Assembly (NCBI GenBank): GCA_037974665.1
Contig: CM075770.1
Span: 1,004,501-1,068,500, forward strand
Reading direction: 5' to 3'
Source: Ehretia macrophylla
Lineage: Eukaryota > Streptophyta > Magnoliopsida > Boraginales > Ehretiaceae
DNA length: 64,000 nt
The notes beneath the pieces were generated by a model. The model ran no database searches and was not told the DNA's origin. It worked only from the letters and a program-made list of their open reading frames with translations. The number at the start of each line of letters is the position of its first letter. Position 1 is the stretch's first letter. A program made the translations under genes and the position numbers. This document shows positions 24,607 through 35,007 of this stretch, piece by piece.

Positions 24607-24984
24607 TGTGTTGCATTTTCAGTTTATTTGAAGTGCGCATTTCTTCTCTTTCATAAGACTCTTGTTAGTTCACCCACAATAATTCTATAAATATTTTCAA
24701 AAATTATGTATACATTTGTCCTCAAAATATATATAGGGGATAATTCTATAAATATTTTCAGTATCACATTTGACACCTATGTATTTATTTCCAGTAACTA
24801 ACGATGTGAAACTCTTAAAACTTTTTATGTTGTTGCATGTTTCGATAACACCGTGATTAATTTATATGTGAGTGCTTATTCATCACGAGATTTTTTTTCC
24901 TTTTAATATTTAATTTTTTATGTTTTCCTTTTTGTATGTGGATGGAAAGTGGCTTCCAAATGTAAGTAGGATTAGATGCCACAA
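24607..24984. other. AT-rich spacer
   Basis: No gene or element end is recognised. A short direct repeat (ATTCTATAAATATTTTCA) occurs at 24681 and 24741. Confidence 0.35.
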
Positions 24985-25200
24985 TACCCCTAGGGTATGC
25001 ATAGTTCAATGATAATAGGGTTAAATTGTTTATGCGTGCTTATTGTGGGTTCGACACTCCTCAATACTTTGAAGTTCCGTCTTTAATTGACTTGGTGCAT
25101 GTATGGGAGATACTGTTGCACCCCACACATGCAACTAAGAATTTATCAATTTGTTATCAGACTCTACCCGTTGGGTTTCTATGTCATCCAAAAAAAAAGA
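24985..25200 (+). mobile_element. tRNA-derived SINE with target duplication
   Basis: RNA polymerase III boxes are visible: TAGTTCAATGATA (box A region, 25001) and GGGTTCGACACTCC (box B, 25048). A tRNA-unrelated body follows and the 3' end is an A run (25190-25198). The flanks ATTAGATGCCACAA (24971-24984) and ATTAGATGCCCCAA (25201-25214) form a 14-bp target duplication with one mismatch. The size (216 bp) is typical of plant SINEs. Confidence 0.85.
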
Positions 25201-25214
25201 ATTAGATGCCCCAA

Positions 25215-25495
25215 AACATTAAAAAAGTAGAAGAAAAATATGTTTATAGTTATATGCTTGACATAAAAGGAAAACAGTTTGCTCTTGTCTAATTACTGAT
25301 GAATCTGAAGATGACGAAGGATGAACAGAATCATCCGACGTTTGAATCTAATAAAAGTTTTATATACCGACTTCATCTAATGAGATAAAAGTTTCCATTC
25401 TATTTGAGAAAACCATATTTGCTTCTCTAAATCAACTGTAAATGATGGTTTCATTTCAGCCTTATCATGGAAGTGACAAAGACATATCTTACTAA
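25215..25495. other. AT-rich spacer
   Basis: No gene, repeat or regulatory site can be supported here. Confidence 0.3.
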
Positions 25496-26179
25496 GGGCA
25501 AGTCCAACAGCTTCTCTATTTTTTCTTCATAATAGAGAGTCAAATTGGCAATTCTCTATTTTTACAGACTCTCTATTTCAGTTTCACTTCAACAACACTC
25601 TCTATTTCAGACTCTCTATTTAATTTCACTCCAATAACTTTTCATATTTTATCTAAACTTATTTAATAACGTCTTTTTTTATCTTTTATTTTTAATTATT
25701 AATAATTATGTTCTAAGAAAAATTGTAATGTTAATTTAATTTAAGTTGTTAAATGTTATTATTTTTATGTTTCCAATTCTTACTAGTTTTGACTAAAAAT
25801 AAAATTAATTGATATTTCATTATGAATTGAAGAACAATATCTTCCTTGAAGATATTGACTTCCTCAATTGCAGGTATGACATTCACTCATATTCTCTTCA
25901 AGGTACTATGTTTTGATCAAACTGAAAAAAAAGGGTGCTATGTTGTCTTTTGTCATCAGTAGTAGTCGTCGTTGTCTTGTGGACATGCTTGTTTTGTAGT
26001 ACTGTGGAAAGCATTTGGCGCGCGTGATTCCCTCGCTACCACCAGCGAGCAAGTGAAAGCCTTTGGCGAGTTATTCAATTTGGCAAGATGAAATAGCTAG
26101 TTTGTTGGAGTATGTTTTTTGGAGCTTGACTCTCTACTTTGGCTAAAAAGCCAAAGTAGAGAGCTTGTTGGACTTGCTC
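25496..26179. mobile_element. PIF/Harbinger-like MITE, 684 bp
   Basis: The left end GGGCAAGTCCAACAGCTTCT and the right end (inverse) GAGCAAGTCCAACAAGCTCT form terminal inverted repeats of about 23 bp with few mismatches. Both flanks are TAA (25493-25495 and 26180-26182), the 3-bp TWA duplication of PIF/Harbinger elements. CTCTATTT is repeated in the left arm (25517-25620), and a nested hairpin around GGCTAAAAAGCC lies just inside the right end. There is no transposase. Confidence 0.8.
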
Positions 26180-26182
26180 TAA

Positions 26183-26985
26183 AGACTCTAATTGCATTGG
26201 AATAAGGCGCCACGCTGCACTTTCCAAGATTTTAAAGTGTAATAAGATGTTTTAAATTTGAAACACGATTTTAGACTCTATCATCCCAAAAAAAAAAAAA
26301 AAAAATCTAAACTATTGACTATTGATTAATCCTTAATTTACGAGGACCACTTGCATAAAGAATAATTCCAAGATTCTAAACAACTATGATACACTCGGTC
26401 ACTCTAATGAAACTCAAGTATCTGCCTGTTGAATGTCTAGAAAATATTTTCTATAATGGAAAAATTTGCAGCCTCAATGTTTCTTGAGGGAAATTTTGGA
26501 AGAGCATTTCCATATGAATCAATCATTCATAAAGGAAAGAGTGGAATTTTTTATTTTTTATTTTTTATTTTTGGCAACGTTCAAATTGAATAAGAGTATA
26601 TTAAATGATTTTTTAGGCAATTTTGTAACTGTTACATAGAATTAAAGAGTTTTGCAACGATTTCACACATACAAACTAAAGCTTTTCGCAGTTTTTGTAA
26701 TCAATCAATCAAAAATATAGGAATGAGTGGAAGAAGTAGAAGAAATGCAACAAAGTATATGTTGGGAAGAAACTAAAGGCTAAGTGAATAAGAGTCAAGG
26801 ATTTTAAATATAAAAATTAATTATTAAGAACTACAAGCCTATAATAACAAAGAAAATTGGAAATAAGAAGCCTCAGAATTTTACGGAATAACTAATTAGA
26901 TGAACACGAAGCTGACGCTTGCTTGCATACAAAAATTTGGAAGACAAATGATGATTTACGTTTGAGTACCAATCAAAAGGAAGGA
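26183..26985. other. AT-rich spacer
   Basis: An A run lies at 26288-26304. No gene signal is seen. Confidence 0.3.
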
Positions 26986-27342
26986 CAGTGACGGAGCCAG
27001 GACCTGAGATTAGGAGTTGCACTATAGTAACATAGTCAATAACAGGAATTTGAGGTACTCATCTATGCATAAATAATAAAAAAATATTTAAATCTTTTTA
27101 TACATATATGATCCAAACAAATGAATAAGTTATCAACTAACAAAAGGTTGAGGGGACTTGTCTTCAGCTAAGCAGGGACGTGAGAATGATGAAATTGTGA
27201 AAGATTGAGGGGTTTTTACTTTGGAGAGAAAGAATGAATTTATACATTGTATTTTTTTAAAAGTTAATTATTAAATTACTATTATAACCCTCTCTAATGA
27301 GGGATAAGTTAGGGGTTGCACGTGAACTTCCCTCCGCCCCTA
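26986..27342. mobile_element. hAT-like MITE, 357 bp
   Basis: The left end is CAGTGACGGAGCCAGG and the inverse of the right end is TAGGGGCGGAGGGAAG, with GTTGCAC shared slightly further in. The flanks AGGAAGGA (26978-26985) and AGAAAGGA (27343-27350) match at 7 of 8 bases, as for the 8-bp duplication of hAT transposons. There is no coding capacity. Its end resembles that of the element at 1-954. Confidence 0.7.
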
Positions 27343-27350
27343 AGAAAGGA

Positions 27351-27700
27351 GTTGGTAACCTTTGAACAATTCGCTAACCAATCATCTATTCAGTTTTATG
27401 TTTTACGAATTAGGGAGAAACTAACTTAAGAAAAACCGAAGCAAATACATTAAATGTCTTGCATGATATATGTGCTTAAATGACCGAGAGTGGTTTCAAA
27501 TATCAATTCATTCATATCATTTTAAAATTCCGGTCGCCATCCCATTTTTTCTCCTCAATTGAACAGCTATCCGGGTTCCTTTATACATAACTACTATGTA
27601 CTAATATTATTCACTTGCAAAAATGAAGAATAACTTTCTAGCAAGTAAAATTCGAAGGACCTAGGCAATTGAATGAAATCATTGAAGCAACAGCGATATA
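27351..27700. other. AT-rich spacer
   Basis: Nothing recognisable apart from the ATATA target site (27696-27700) of the solo LTR that follows. Confidence 0.3.
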
Positions 27701-29152
27701 TGTTGGATTATATGCCCTAAAAATCAATTTTAGGACATAATAATTATATTATTTATTTAATATCGGCAGTTCTTTAGAATAATATTTATAGATTATATCA
27801 TTAAGATTAAGGATATGAGTGACATAATATATATTTATAAATATATTCTAAAATAATCTATGATCGTAGGATAAATTAATTAGACGTTAATTTATTTGAA
27901 AATATCGGATTATAGCCTACCATCCAAATAATATGAGATATTGATTTGAGCGATTAGTCTCATATCGTAAAAATAGACGTATAAGTGCTTGCTGAGAACA
28001 AGTGACTGGACATGACTGCCAGTACAACAAATTACATGGAATGATCAATAATTTGTTGTACAGTATAATGGTACAATTAGTCCTTAGACCTGAGACACCA
28101 CGGTTATCTTGTGTTAGGGATACTGTAATTTGCTAGTGCAATCAAGCTAGTCCTAATAAAGGATTGGATAATGTACTCAGTGGTTACGATATATTCCGGC
28201 ATGGAAGTAGGTGTGTGTAAATATGTAATATGTCAATTAGGAATTCTATACAATCTATTAATCGAGTAACTAAAAATCATTGGACAAGATAGAATAGTGG
28301 AAGTCGTTCAATTATTATTCATAAGTTACTGATTAAATAGAATTAGACATATGATTGAGTAATAGAGTTTGACGACCCTATCCATGACTCTGCCTCAATC
28401 AGGATAATTTATACTGAAAGAATTGATTGCATAATTGTTACTAAAGGGTTCATAGAATTTTATTTCATCATTAGTTGGGTAGTCGTGATATACTCCTAAG
28501 TATCACTCACGACTTGCGAGAATTAAATTAAAAGAGTTCTAATTAAATATTAATTAGATTAATATTATTTCGCTGTCAATTAATTATGAACTCTAGAGGT
28601 CATACACAAAAGGAATTTGTAAATTAATTGGATTAGAGAAAAGATTAAATTAAATTTAGGATCGTCCTAAATATTAATTTAATTGGGCTCGTAGTAACTT
28701 GATATTGATTTGGTTATTATGGAGCCCAAAACTGATTAGTTTAAGTCCAGTCCACATGTGGCCCTAGGTCACATGTGTCTGTACTATTCTGACAGGTTTA
28801 GTTAGTACAAAAAAATACAGTCATAATAATATGTAGAATTTTTCTAGAAAATTTAGTGGGAGTGAAATCCAATTAAGGGTGCAGATTCTGTGTGAATACT
28901 TTCGGAAGTTTCACAATTAGGAAGCTTTGGATCGAAAACTTCACAATTGAGGAGCTTTGGATTGTTCAAATCTTATAACAGATTCGTCACTAAAAAGGTA
29001 ATCCTAAAATCCTTTAATATATATTTAATAATTAATTATTTATACATATATATAATCTACATAAATAACTATAAACGAGTACATAAGAATTATTTATTTC
29101 CACTATTTTTATTTAATTATAAAATTTTAAAGATCATGCACAATTCCCAACA
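27701..29152. mobile_element. Solo LTR, 1.45 kb, Ty1/copia-like
   Basis: It starts TGTTGGATTATATGCCC and ends ATTCCCAACA, giving the 6-bp terminal inversion TGTTGG/CCAACA common in plant copia LTRs. A perfect ATATA duplication flanks it (27696-27700 and 29153-29157). No primer-binding site, polymerase frame or second LTR is present in the window, so it is a solo LTR. The open frame at 28947-29252 is AT-driven and crosses the LTR end, so it is not a gene. Confidence 0.88.
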
Positions 29153-29366
29153 ATATATCTATCTCACATGTTCCACGTTGTTTTGTGTTGTGCATGTCAT
29201 AGTCGGTTCGCATTCCATGGTGTATTATTGTTTGGCAGCAATAAAGTTTTGATTTGACATGGATAATCTAATCAGCCAACATCTCAACGTCAGTCCAGCT
29301 TTGCATTGCAATAAAAAGGAATTTCCTTCCTATCCGAAATTCCCCTCTACTTTTAATGTTTTATCA

Positions 29367-29866
29367 GAGGAAATTGGACAAATAGTCCCCATTGTTTATA
29401 AATTTTGGACAAATAGTCCCTATTGTTTCACAAGTCATTCAGTTAGTCCCCATTGTTTGCAAAAAATCAGTCAATTAGTCTCTATTGTTTGCAAAAGTCA
29501 CTCAACCAGTCCCTATTGTTTGCAAAAGTCATTCAATTAGTCCCCATTGTTTGCAAAAGTCACTCAATCAGTCCCCATTGTTTGCAAAAGTTACTCAATT
29601 AGTCCCCAATGTTTGCAACAAACATTGGGGACTAATTGAGTGACTTTTGCAAACAATGGGGACTGATTGAGTGACTTTTGCAAACAATGGGGACTAATTG
29701 AATGACTTTTGCAAACAATAGGGACTAATTGTGGGACTTTTGCAAACAATATGGACTAACTGAATGACTTGTGAAACAATAGGGACTATTGGTAAAACTT
29801 TTACAAACAATAGGGACTATTTGTCCAAAATTTGTAAACAATAGGGACTATTTGTAAGATTTGCCC
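29367..29866. mobile_element. Foldback element, Mutator-like, arms made of 31-bp tandem units
   Basis: The whole 500 bp is one inverted repeat: arms 29367-29615 and 29619-29866 with a 3-base loop (CAA). Each arm is an array of units of the form YAGTCCCCATTGTTTGC followed by AAAAGTCACTCAAT. In the left arm the units begin at 29383, 29414, 29444, 29476, 29507, 29538, 29569 and 29600, so the spacing is 30-32 bp. The flanks GTTTTATCA (29358-29366) and GTTTTATAA (29867-29875) match at 8 of 9 bases, the size of a Mutator-type target duplication. There is no protein frame. RNA read through it would form a long hairpin. Confidence 0.82.
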
Positions 29867-29969
29867 GTTTTATAATAATTCAATCATTCCCAATCTCTTT
29901 CCGAATCGGAGAAATAATAAATGGAGGGTTAAAACGTGTTAAAATCATGTATATTTTTTATTTTTTTTA

Positions 29970-30386
29970 GGATAATTTATCGAAATAGTCTTATATTTTT
30001 ATTTTTTTGACATTTAAGTTCTGTATCTTTTATTTTAGACAAAATAATCATTCATCTTTTATTTTGTGACAATTGTTAGTCATTGGAGCAAAATTCATCA
30101 AAAAATAACATTAATGAACACATAAATGACACGTGATCGCAAAATACATAAACTTTAAGATGCTTATATTTTATTGCATGACAATTTTACTCCTAGAGAT
30201 TTATGGATTTTGCAGCTATGTGTCATCTACGTGCTCATTAATATTATTTTTTTAACGAATTTTGTTCCAAGAACTAACAATTATCACAAAAAATAAAAGA
30301 TGAAAGACTATTTTATTCAAAATGAAAGATACGGGACTTAAATGTTAAAAATAATAAAGATGTATGACCATTTCAATAAGTTACCC
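29970..30386. mobile_element. Mutator-like MITE with ~190-bp terminal inverted repeats
   Basis: The left end GGATAATTTATCGAAATAG and the inverse of the right end GGGTAACTTATTGAAATGG are homologous, and the similarity runs about 190 bp inward, past a shared GTTCCAAGAACTAACA-like segment. The flanks TTTTTTTTA (29961-29969) and TTTCTTTTA (30387-30395) match at 8 of 9 bases, though the T-rich context weakens this. Within the arm, a unit ending in TTTTATTTT.GAC recurs about every 30 bp. Confidence 0.72.
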
Positions 30387-30395
30387 TTTCTTTTA

Positions 30396-31488
30396 TATAC
30401 CCATTGCCCCTGTGTTCATGATCAATTTCCTACACGAAATTTCCTCTATTTTAATGTTTTGTATCAACTTAATTAGTCATACTTTTGATTCTCTAATTAT
30501 AATAGTATCACATTACATTACGAAAATGATCAATAATATATATAGTAAAATAATGATATAATTAGATCATCTTATTATTAAATTTACCGAACAACACAAT
30601 CTTTTAAGATTCAGGAGAATAGAGCTAGCTAGCTTGAGATTTAAAAGTCAACTCTTTGATATCATCATATATCAAATGGTCTTTTTCTAACCAAAAAAAA
30701 AAAATTAGTTTCCGTACGTAGAACGAGGACCACTTGTCTAAAATTTAATTACAAGATTTGTGAATCTGGTTTTGATGAGAACGAGCTCAACAACCACCAA
30801 CCAGAAAGAAACGAGTAAATGAGACTATGGACCTAAGGTTACAATTTTCTTTTTTGGTTAAAATTAACCACGAGGTGTCCCCTCGCATTCTTTAGAGTTC
30901 ATTTTCTTTTTTTGTAATAACACAAGATTCACTTCAAAGTAAAATTATATTAAATTTATTTTAATATTATAAATTTATTAGCATAATTTTGTAATTAGAA
31001 AGACATAAATTTAAATTTAAAAGTTTTTAAATGCAGTAAGTTATTGCCCGAACACTCTTAGTTAGTGTCTTTAAACTTGTTTTTTTTTCTTAATTTGCTT
31101 GGTCTGTAAATTATTTAGAGTGCAGTAATATGTCCCATGCACAACTTCCACGTTTTACAATCTGCATAGAAAAAGCGCAGTTTTTTTAATCTGCGACCCA
31201 CAGAAAGTGTCAACTTGCGAACACGGTAAGTTTTTAATTAGGTCACGTGTAGGATAAAATTAACAGATGCTATTTTCAGACAATAAAATTTTTCATACAT
31301 CAATCACTCTATACAGCCGGACGGACCGGTGATGTATAAAATAATTTTCCTATGCACACAGCAATGCTGCTACTGCCAATAAATAACCCTCACTCCTCCA
31401 CCTCACAACCTTCATCAACATCTCTCTCTCTCTCTCTCTCGATTTTCTCCTCTCTCTCTCTCTCCCTCTCTCTCCCCCACTAGTAAAA
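30396..31488 (+). promoter_or_regulatory. Upstream region and 5' UTR of the FLZ gene
   Basis: The distal part is AT-rich without a gene. Close to the gene are a TATA-like TGTATAAAATAA (31333-31344) and a long CT-repeat leader (about 31421-31476), as often found in plant 5' UTRs. ATG follows at 31489. Confidence 0.5.
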
Positions 31489-32387
31489 ATGCTTTCGATG
31501 GTTTGGAACCCTTTGAAATCTAATGTTGATGAGGGTCATGAAAGCAAGGAAACAACTGGTTTTGGAGGCTCGTATAAGGGCTCTATGGATGAAGGCTTAA
31601 GGACACTTATAAGTGTTTCACATGGTGATTCAAAGATTATTGTCAAGTCGGGTTTAAAACTAGTCAAGCCAATATTTCTTTTGAATCAAAGCCGTCATGA
31701 TCATGGCTCTCTTGATTCTTGCTTTCTTAAATCATGTTTTCTATGCAACAAAACTTTGAGCCTTGATAAAGAGGTCTACATGTATAGGTAAGAACTGCTC
31801 TCTTTTTTAATTTTTAGTTCTCAGAGTTATTTTTCTGCTAGATTCTATGAGTATATAAACATGTAGACACTTTCGGACCAGCTAGTTTTTACCTAAATGG
31901 TCGATCGAGTATAATGAAAAGTGTTGAGTTCGAATCACGATTTTTACTTTCATTTTATCCAAAAAAAAAAACTTAGCCAATTACAAACAGTAAAATATGA
32001 TATATGTTTTCTTGTATATCATACAAGACGGCATACCTAGCCGATAAGAAAATAATGTGACCAATTTACAATCGCAAGTTTGCAATAACATCCTTTGTCC
32101 TGAGAGCAACTAGTCTTTAAGGGCCAATCTTATTTTTATGTGTAGAAGGGTGGAAATTAATTAACATTTATTCAATGTCTTCTATGTGCAGGGGTGATCA
32201 AGGTTTTTGCAGCATAAAATGCAGGGACAGGCAAATTTATTTGAATGAAATGAGAGAATTAGAGAATTATACCAAGAAAATCTTGGCATCCTTCCGGCCT
32301 TGCCGGGAGACCACTTCTCTGTTAGAGGAATTCGAGCAGCGACACGAGCCATTTTCACGTCAAAAGCGTCAAGTTATATTCTCATAG
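31489..32387 (+). CDS. FLZ-type (FCS-like, DUF581) zinc finger protein, 2 exons, 164 aa
   Basis: FLZ proteins are plant-specific adaptors that bind the SnRK1 kinase and link energy and stress signalling. Exon 1 is 31489-31787 and exon 2 is 32192-32387. The splice completes the codon for R100, so the finger reads YMYRGDQGFCSIKC across the junction; an intron inside the finger is common in this family. Zinc ligands are C83, C86, C106 and C110, in FLKSCFLCNKTL and FCSIKC, followed by RDRQIYLNEM, the usual tail of the domain. The N-terminus is Ser/Gly-rich and without domains. The C-terminus is basic (RQKRQVIFS). The length is normal for FLZ proteins. I cannot assign a numbered family member. Confidence 0.92.
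31880..31972 (+). mobile_element. Probable SINE remnant in the FLZ intron
   Basis: CCTAAATGGTCGATCGAG (box A-like) is followed by GAGTTCGAATC (box B) and an A run at 31962-31972. No clear target duplication was found. Similar boxes occur in the SINEs at 32556, 33449 and 39313. Confidence 0.4.
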
Positions 32388-33838
32388 TCAACAACGACTC
32401 GTGTGAGTTCAAAGGGTTTTCTAAAAAGAATTGCCGGTCTAAAAAAACAATCGTGTATCTTCAATTTTTTTGGTTTGATATGCCGATAGCACAAGATAAT
32501 TAATAGTGGTAGATAGTGCATCGTTGAAGGCAAACGAATAATGCGATATTTACTCAAAAATTAGGTGAAATAATCAAACTTATTGTAATTAGAGATACGA
32601 GTTCAAATCACATTTTCAGCGTTTATTTAAAAAAAAAACACAATATTTTCTCGTAGGTGTAAGGTTGTAAGATAAAAAGTTAATATATGATTTTGGCCTT
32701 TTACATGACTCACCTTCTCATATAATCCTTTGCGTATATATAATCGATGCTCTCTTATCCATTTCGAGTTTACGATGAAAAGTACTTGAGGGCTTTTTAT
32801 GAAAATCTGTTTCACTCGAATCTTAGCGTGGGGCTTTAGGCATGGAAAAAAGTTGGCCTTAATTACTAAAGATATTTTTCCAATATCGAGCTAACTTTAG
32901 TAACATTCAGTAGTGGCATAAAGCAATTCTGTTGTACTGAAAGCAATTTAATTTGTTGGATTTTGTGGGCATTTCTACTAGTCAAGTACTTTTCATTCAT
33001 CACTTTCGCATCTTTTTTTTTCATACTGAAAATGATGTAAGCTAATCCGCACGAGCATGCATGTTGAGTTTATTCATGTGTGACGGGAGGCTAACTAGTG
33101 CGCGAATTAATTGGTTACTCTTCAATTCTCATTTGATTTCAGTAGTGCACGTTTTGGACCAATTTTTTCAAGGGATCACATCTCCTCTTGAAGAAGGACA
33201 ACAATTGTTCTTCCAGTACTAAGGCTAATTTACATCAACAATATATTCATAGTTTTCATAAACAGGGAGATAAAGGCTAAAGGCCCGATAAATATTCGCA
33301 AGTTACCTGATTATCAATGCAAAAGTATTTCAATGACAAAAAGGAAAAATGGTTGAATGGCTCATTTCAATACAATTATCTTTGACCACTGGTTGATCTT
33401 CCCCATATATGTAAACAATGAGTGAATGGCTCAGTTCAATACAAACTTTTGTTTTTTATTTTTATTTTCGTACAGTAAACTTCGAAGTTGTGTTCGAATT
33501 CAGAACCTTTATTACAACATGTCATTATTTGACCATTTCATCTAACTTTTGGGTTAATACAAATTTCTCTGACCATTAATTGGTTGCTCTTCTCCAGATA
33601 TGTAACAAATGAGTGAATTTCTCAGTTCAAGGAATGTAACTTATCCATTAAAATCTAAGAAAGGGCTCTTCGAATTCATCAAGAATGGGAACATAATATC
33701 TTTTCAAGTTGTAAAATCTAATTAATTGTTGATTACTTTTATGATAAAACTATGAACAAATCTCTTCAACTCCCATGCTACTATGATACTACATATATAT
33801 ATAGTAGAGCAAAACATGCCTAATGGATATAGGTGAAA
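32388..33838. other. Spacer between FLZ and RBR genes with SINE remnants
   Basis: It holds a SINE-like remnant near 32556-32635 (box B-like CGAGTTCAAATC, then an A run), the SINE at 33449-33555, and a local duplication around it. A TATA-like TATATATATA at 33793-33803 lies 35-45 bp before the RBR start. Confidence 0.4.
33449..33555 (-). mobile_element. SINE, minus strand, inside a local duplication
   Basis: On the minus strand GATGAAATGGTCAAATAATG (box A region) is followed by GGTTCTGAATTCGAAC (box B) and an A-rich 3' end (AAAATAAAAATAAAAAAC). The flanks AATACAAACTT (33438-33448) and AATACAAATTT (33556-33566) match at 10 of 11 bases. The SINE is short and the duplication could also come from the older repeat it sits in. 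Confidence 0.55.
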
Positions 33839-35007
33839 ATGGATGGAATATCAAGTTCAAACATTCTTTATGTTGATGATTTTTACTTCTCAGCTCTTAT
33901 TGATGAGGAAGAAATCTTCCCAGTATCAGATGAAATCTATGCAGAAGAGTTGCAGATGCATGAGACTCTCATGTCTTGCATAATCTCGACGACACAACAA
34001 CGACAACAAACTGTATTATCAGACAGCATAAGCAGTACGCGAACAAGAAGACACAAGGTATTAAAGAGAGAGGCTGGAGAGTCATCTTGTAGCTTCTGCA
34101 TAATCTGTATGGATGCAAAGCCTGCTGGAGAGATGTTCAGAAACAATGCCTGTGCTCATTCGTTTTGCACAGACTGCATCAGCAAGCATGTTGCAGCGAA
34201 GATACAGGAAAATATCACCATGGTAAGATGTCCAGACGTTAATTGTAAGAGGGTTATTGAGCCTGAGGCGTGTCGCGCCATCGTGCCAAAGGAAGTGTTT
34301 GTTAGATGGGAGAATGCTCTGTGCGAGTCTTTGATCCTAGGGGCTCAAAAATTCTATTGCCCTTTCAAAGATTGTTCGACTATGTTGGTGGATGATGGAG
34401 AGGAGACTGTGACTGTTTCAGAGTGTCCTAATTGCAGAAGACTGTTTTGTGCACAATGTAAAGTTCCATGGCACGCTGGCTTCAAATGCAGAGAGTTTCA
34501 GGGATTAAAGAAAGATGAAACAGAGAAGGAAGATCTCATGTTGATGGAGCTAGCTAAGAACAAGAAATGGATGAGGTGCCCCAAGTGCATGTTCTTTGTT
34601 GAAAAGATTGCTGGTTGTCTGCACATTGCTTGCAGGTAAGGTTGTCCTTGTTTCAATTTTTGCAATCTCAAAGAATGAATATTCACCACCGGGCCATTGG
34701 TGCAGTGGTATGCTTTTCGCTATGAATGTGAGATATTTGTTGATCAATTCTCGTATGTGACACCCTTTGATATGTGTTGTATGATTTAGTTTTAATTTGA
34801 ATTAAAAAGAAAAAAAAAGATTAAATATTTGTACTTACGAGTTAAGTGAAATGGTCAAGATTGTAATTAAATGTTCAACATTTGAACCATTGTTTGTGAA
34901 TTTTTTTTTTCTATTTTTTGCTACTTTTTTATTTATTTATTTGTAGATCTTGAAATATTTGACTTCTCTTGTTCTCCATCTTTTGCAGGTGTGGTTATCA
35001 TTTTTGA
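33839..35007 (+). CDS. RBR-type E3 ubiquitin ligase, cut by an in-frame TGA in RING2 (possible pseudogene)
   Basis: RBR ligases pass ubiquitin from an E2 to a cysteine in RING2 and then to the substrate. The first ATG is 33839 (MDGISSSNIL). Exon 1 is 33839-34635; exon 2 starts at 34989 and reaches TGA at 35005-35007, giving 271 aa. RING1 uses C87, C90, C105, H107, C110, C113, C131 and C136. The IBR has C174, C179, C196, C199, C204, C207, H212 and C217. RING2 has C247, C250, the likely catalytic C260 (IAGCLHIAC), C265 and C267. The reading CGYHF is followed by TGA where the family has Cys (F-C-x-x-C), and translation past it gives YGCGSS, so the gap is one codon. The last zinc pair is lost. 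The paralog at 37263 is also defective. Intron 1 contains SINE-like sequence (about 34690-34925). Confidence 0.82.
34690..34820 (+). mobile_element. Possible SINE in the RBR intron
   Basis: CCATTGGTGCAGTGGTATG resembles a tRNA box A, a weak box B-like block lies near 34740, and an A-rich end lies at 34803-34819. A second tRNA-like block (TGAAATGGTCAAGATTG) lies at 34848. Target duplications are unclear. Confidence 0.35.

Noticed and set aside
24990-25062. Candidate tRNA gene (box A and box B)
   Set aside because: The segment has no foldable acceptor stem, continues into a non-tRNA body with an A tail and has target duplications, so it is a SINE.
28947-29252. 101-codon open frame
   Set aside because: It crosses the end of the copia-like solo LTR, is AT-driven and has no family motif.
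29383-29600. CRISPR-like regular repeats at 31-bp spacing
   Set aside because: Units are contiguous with no unique spacers, lie in a plant genome and form part of a mirrored foldback element with a 9-bp target duplication.
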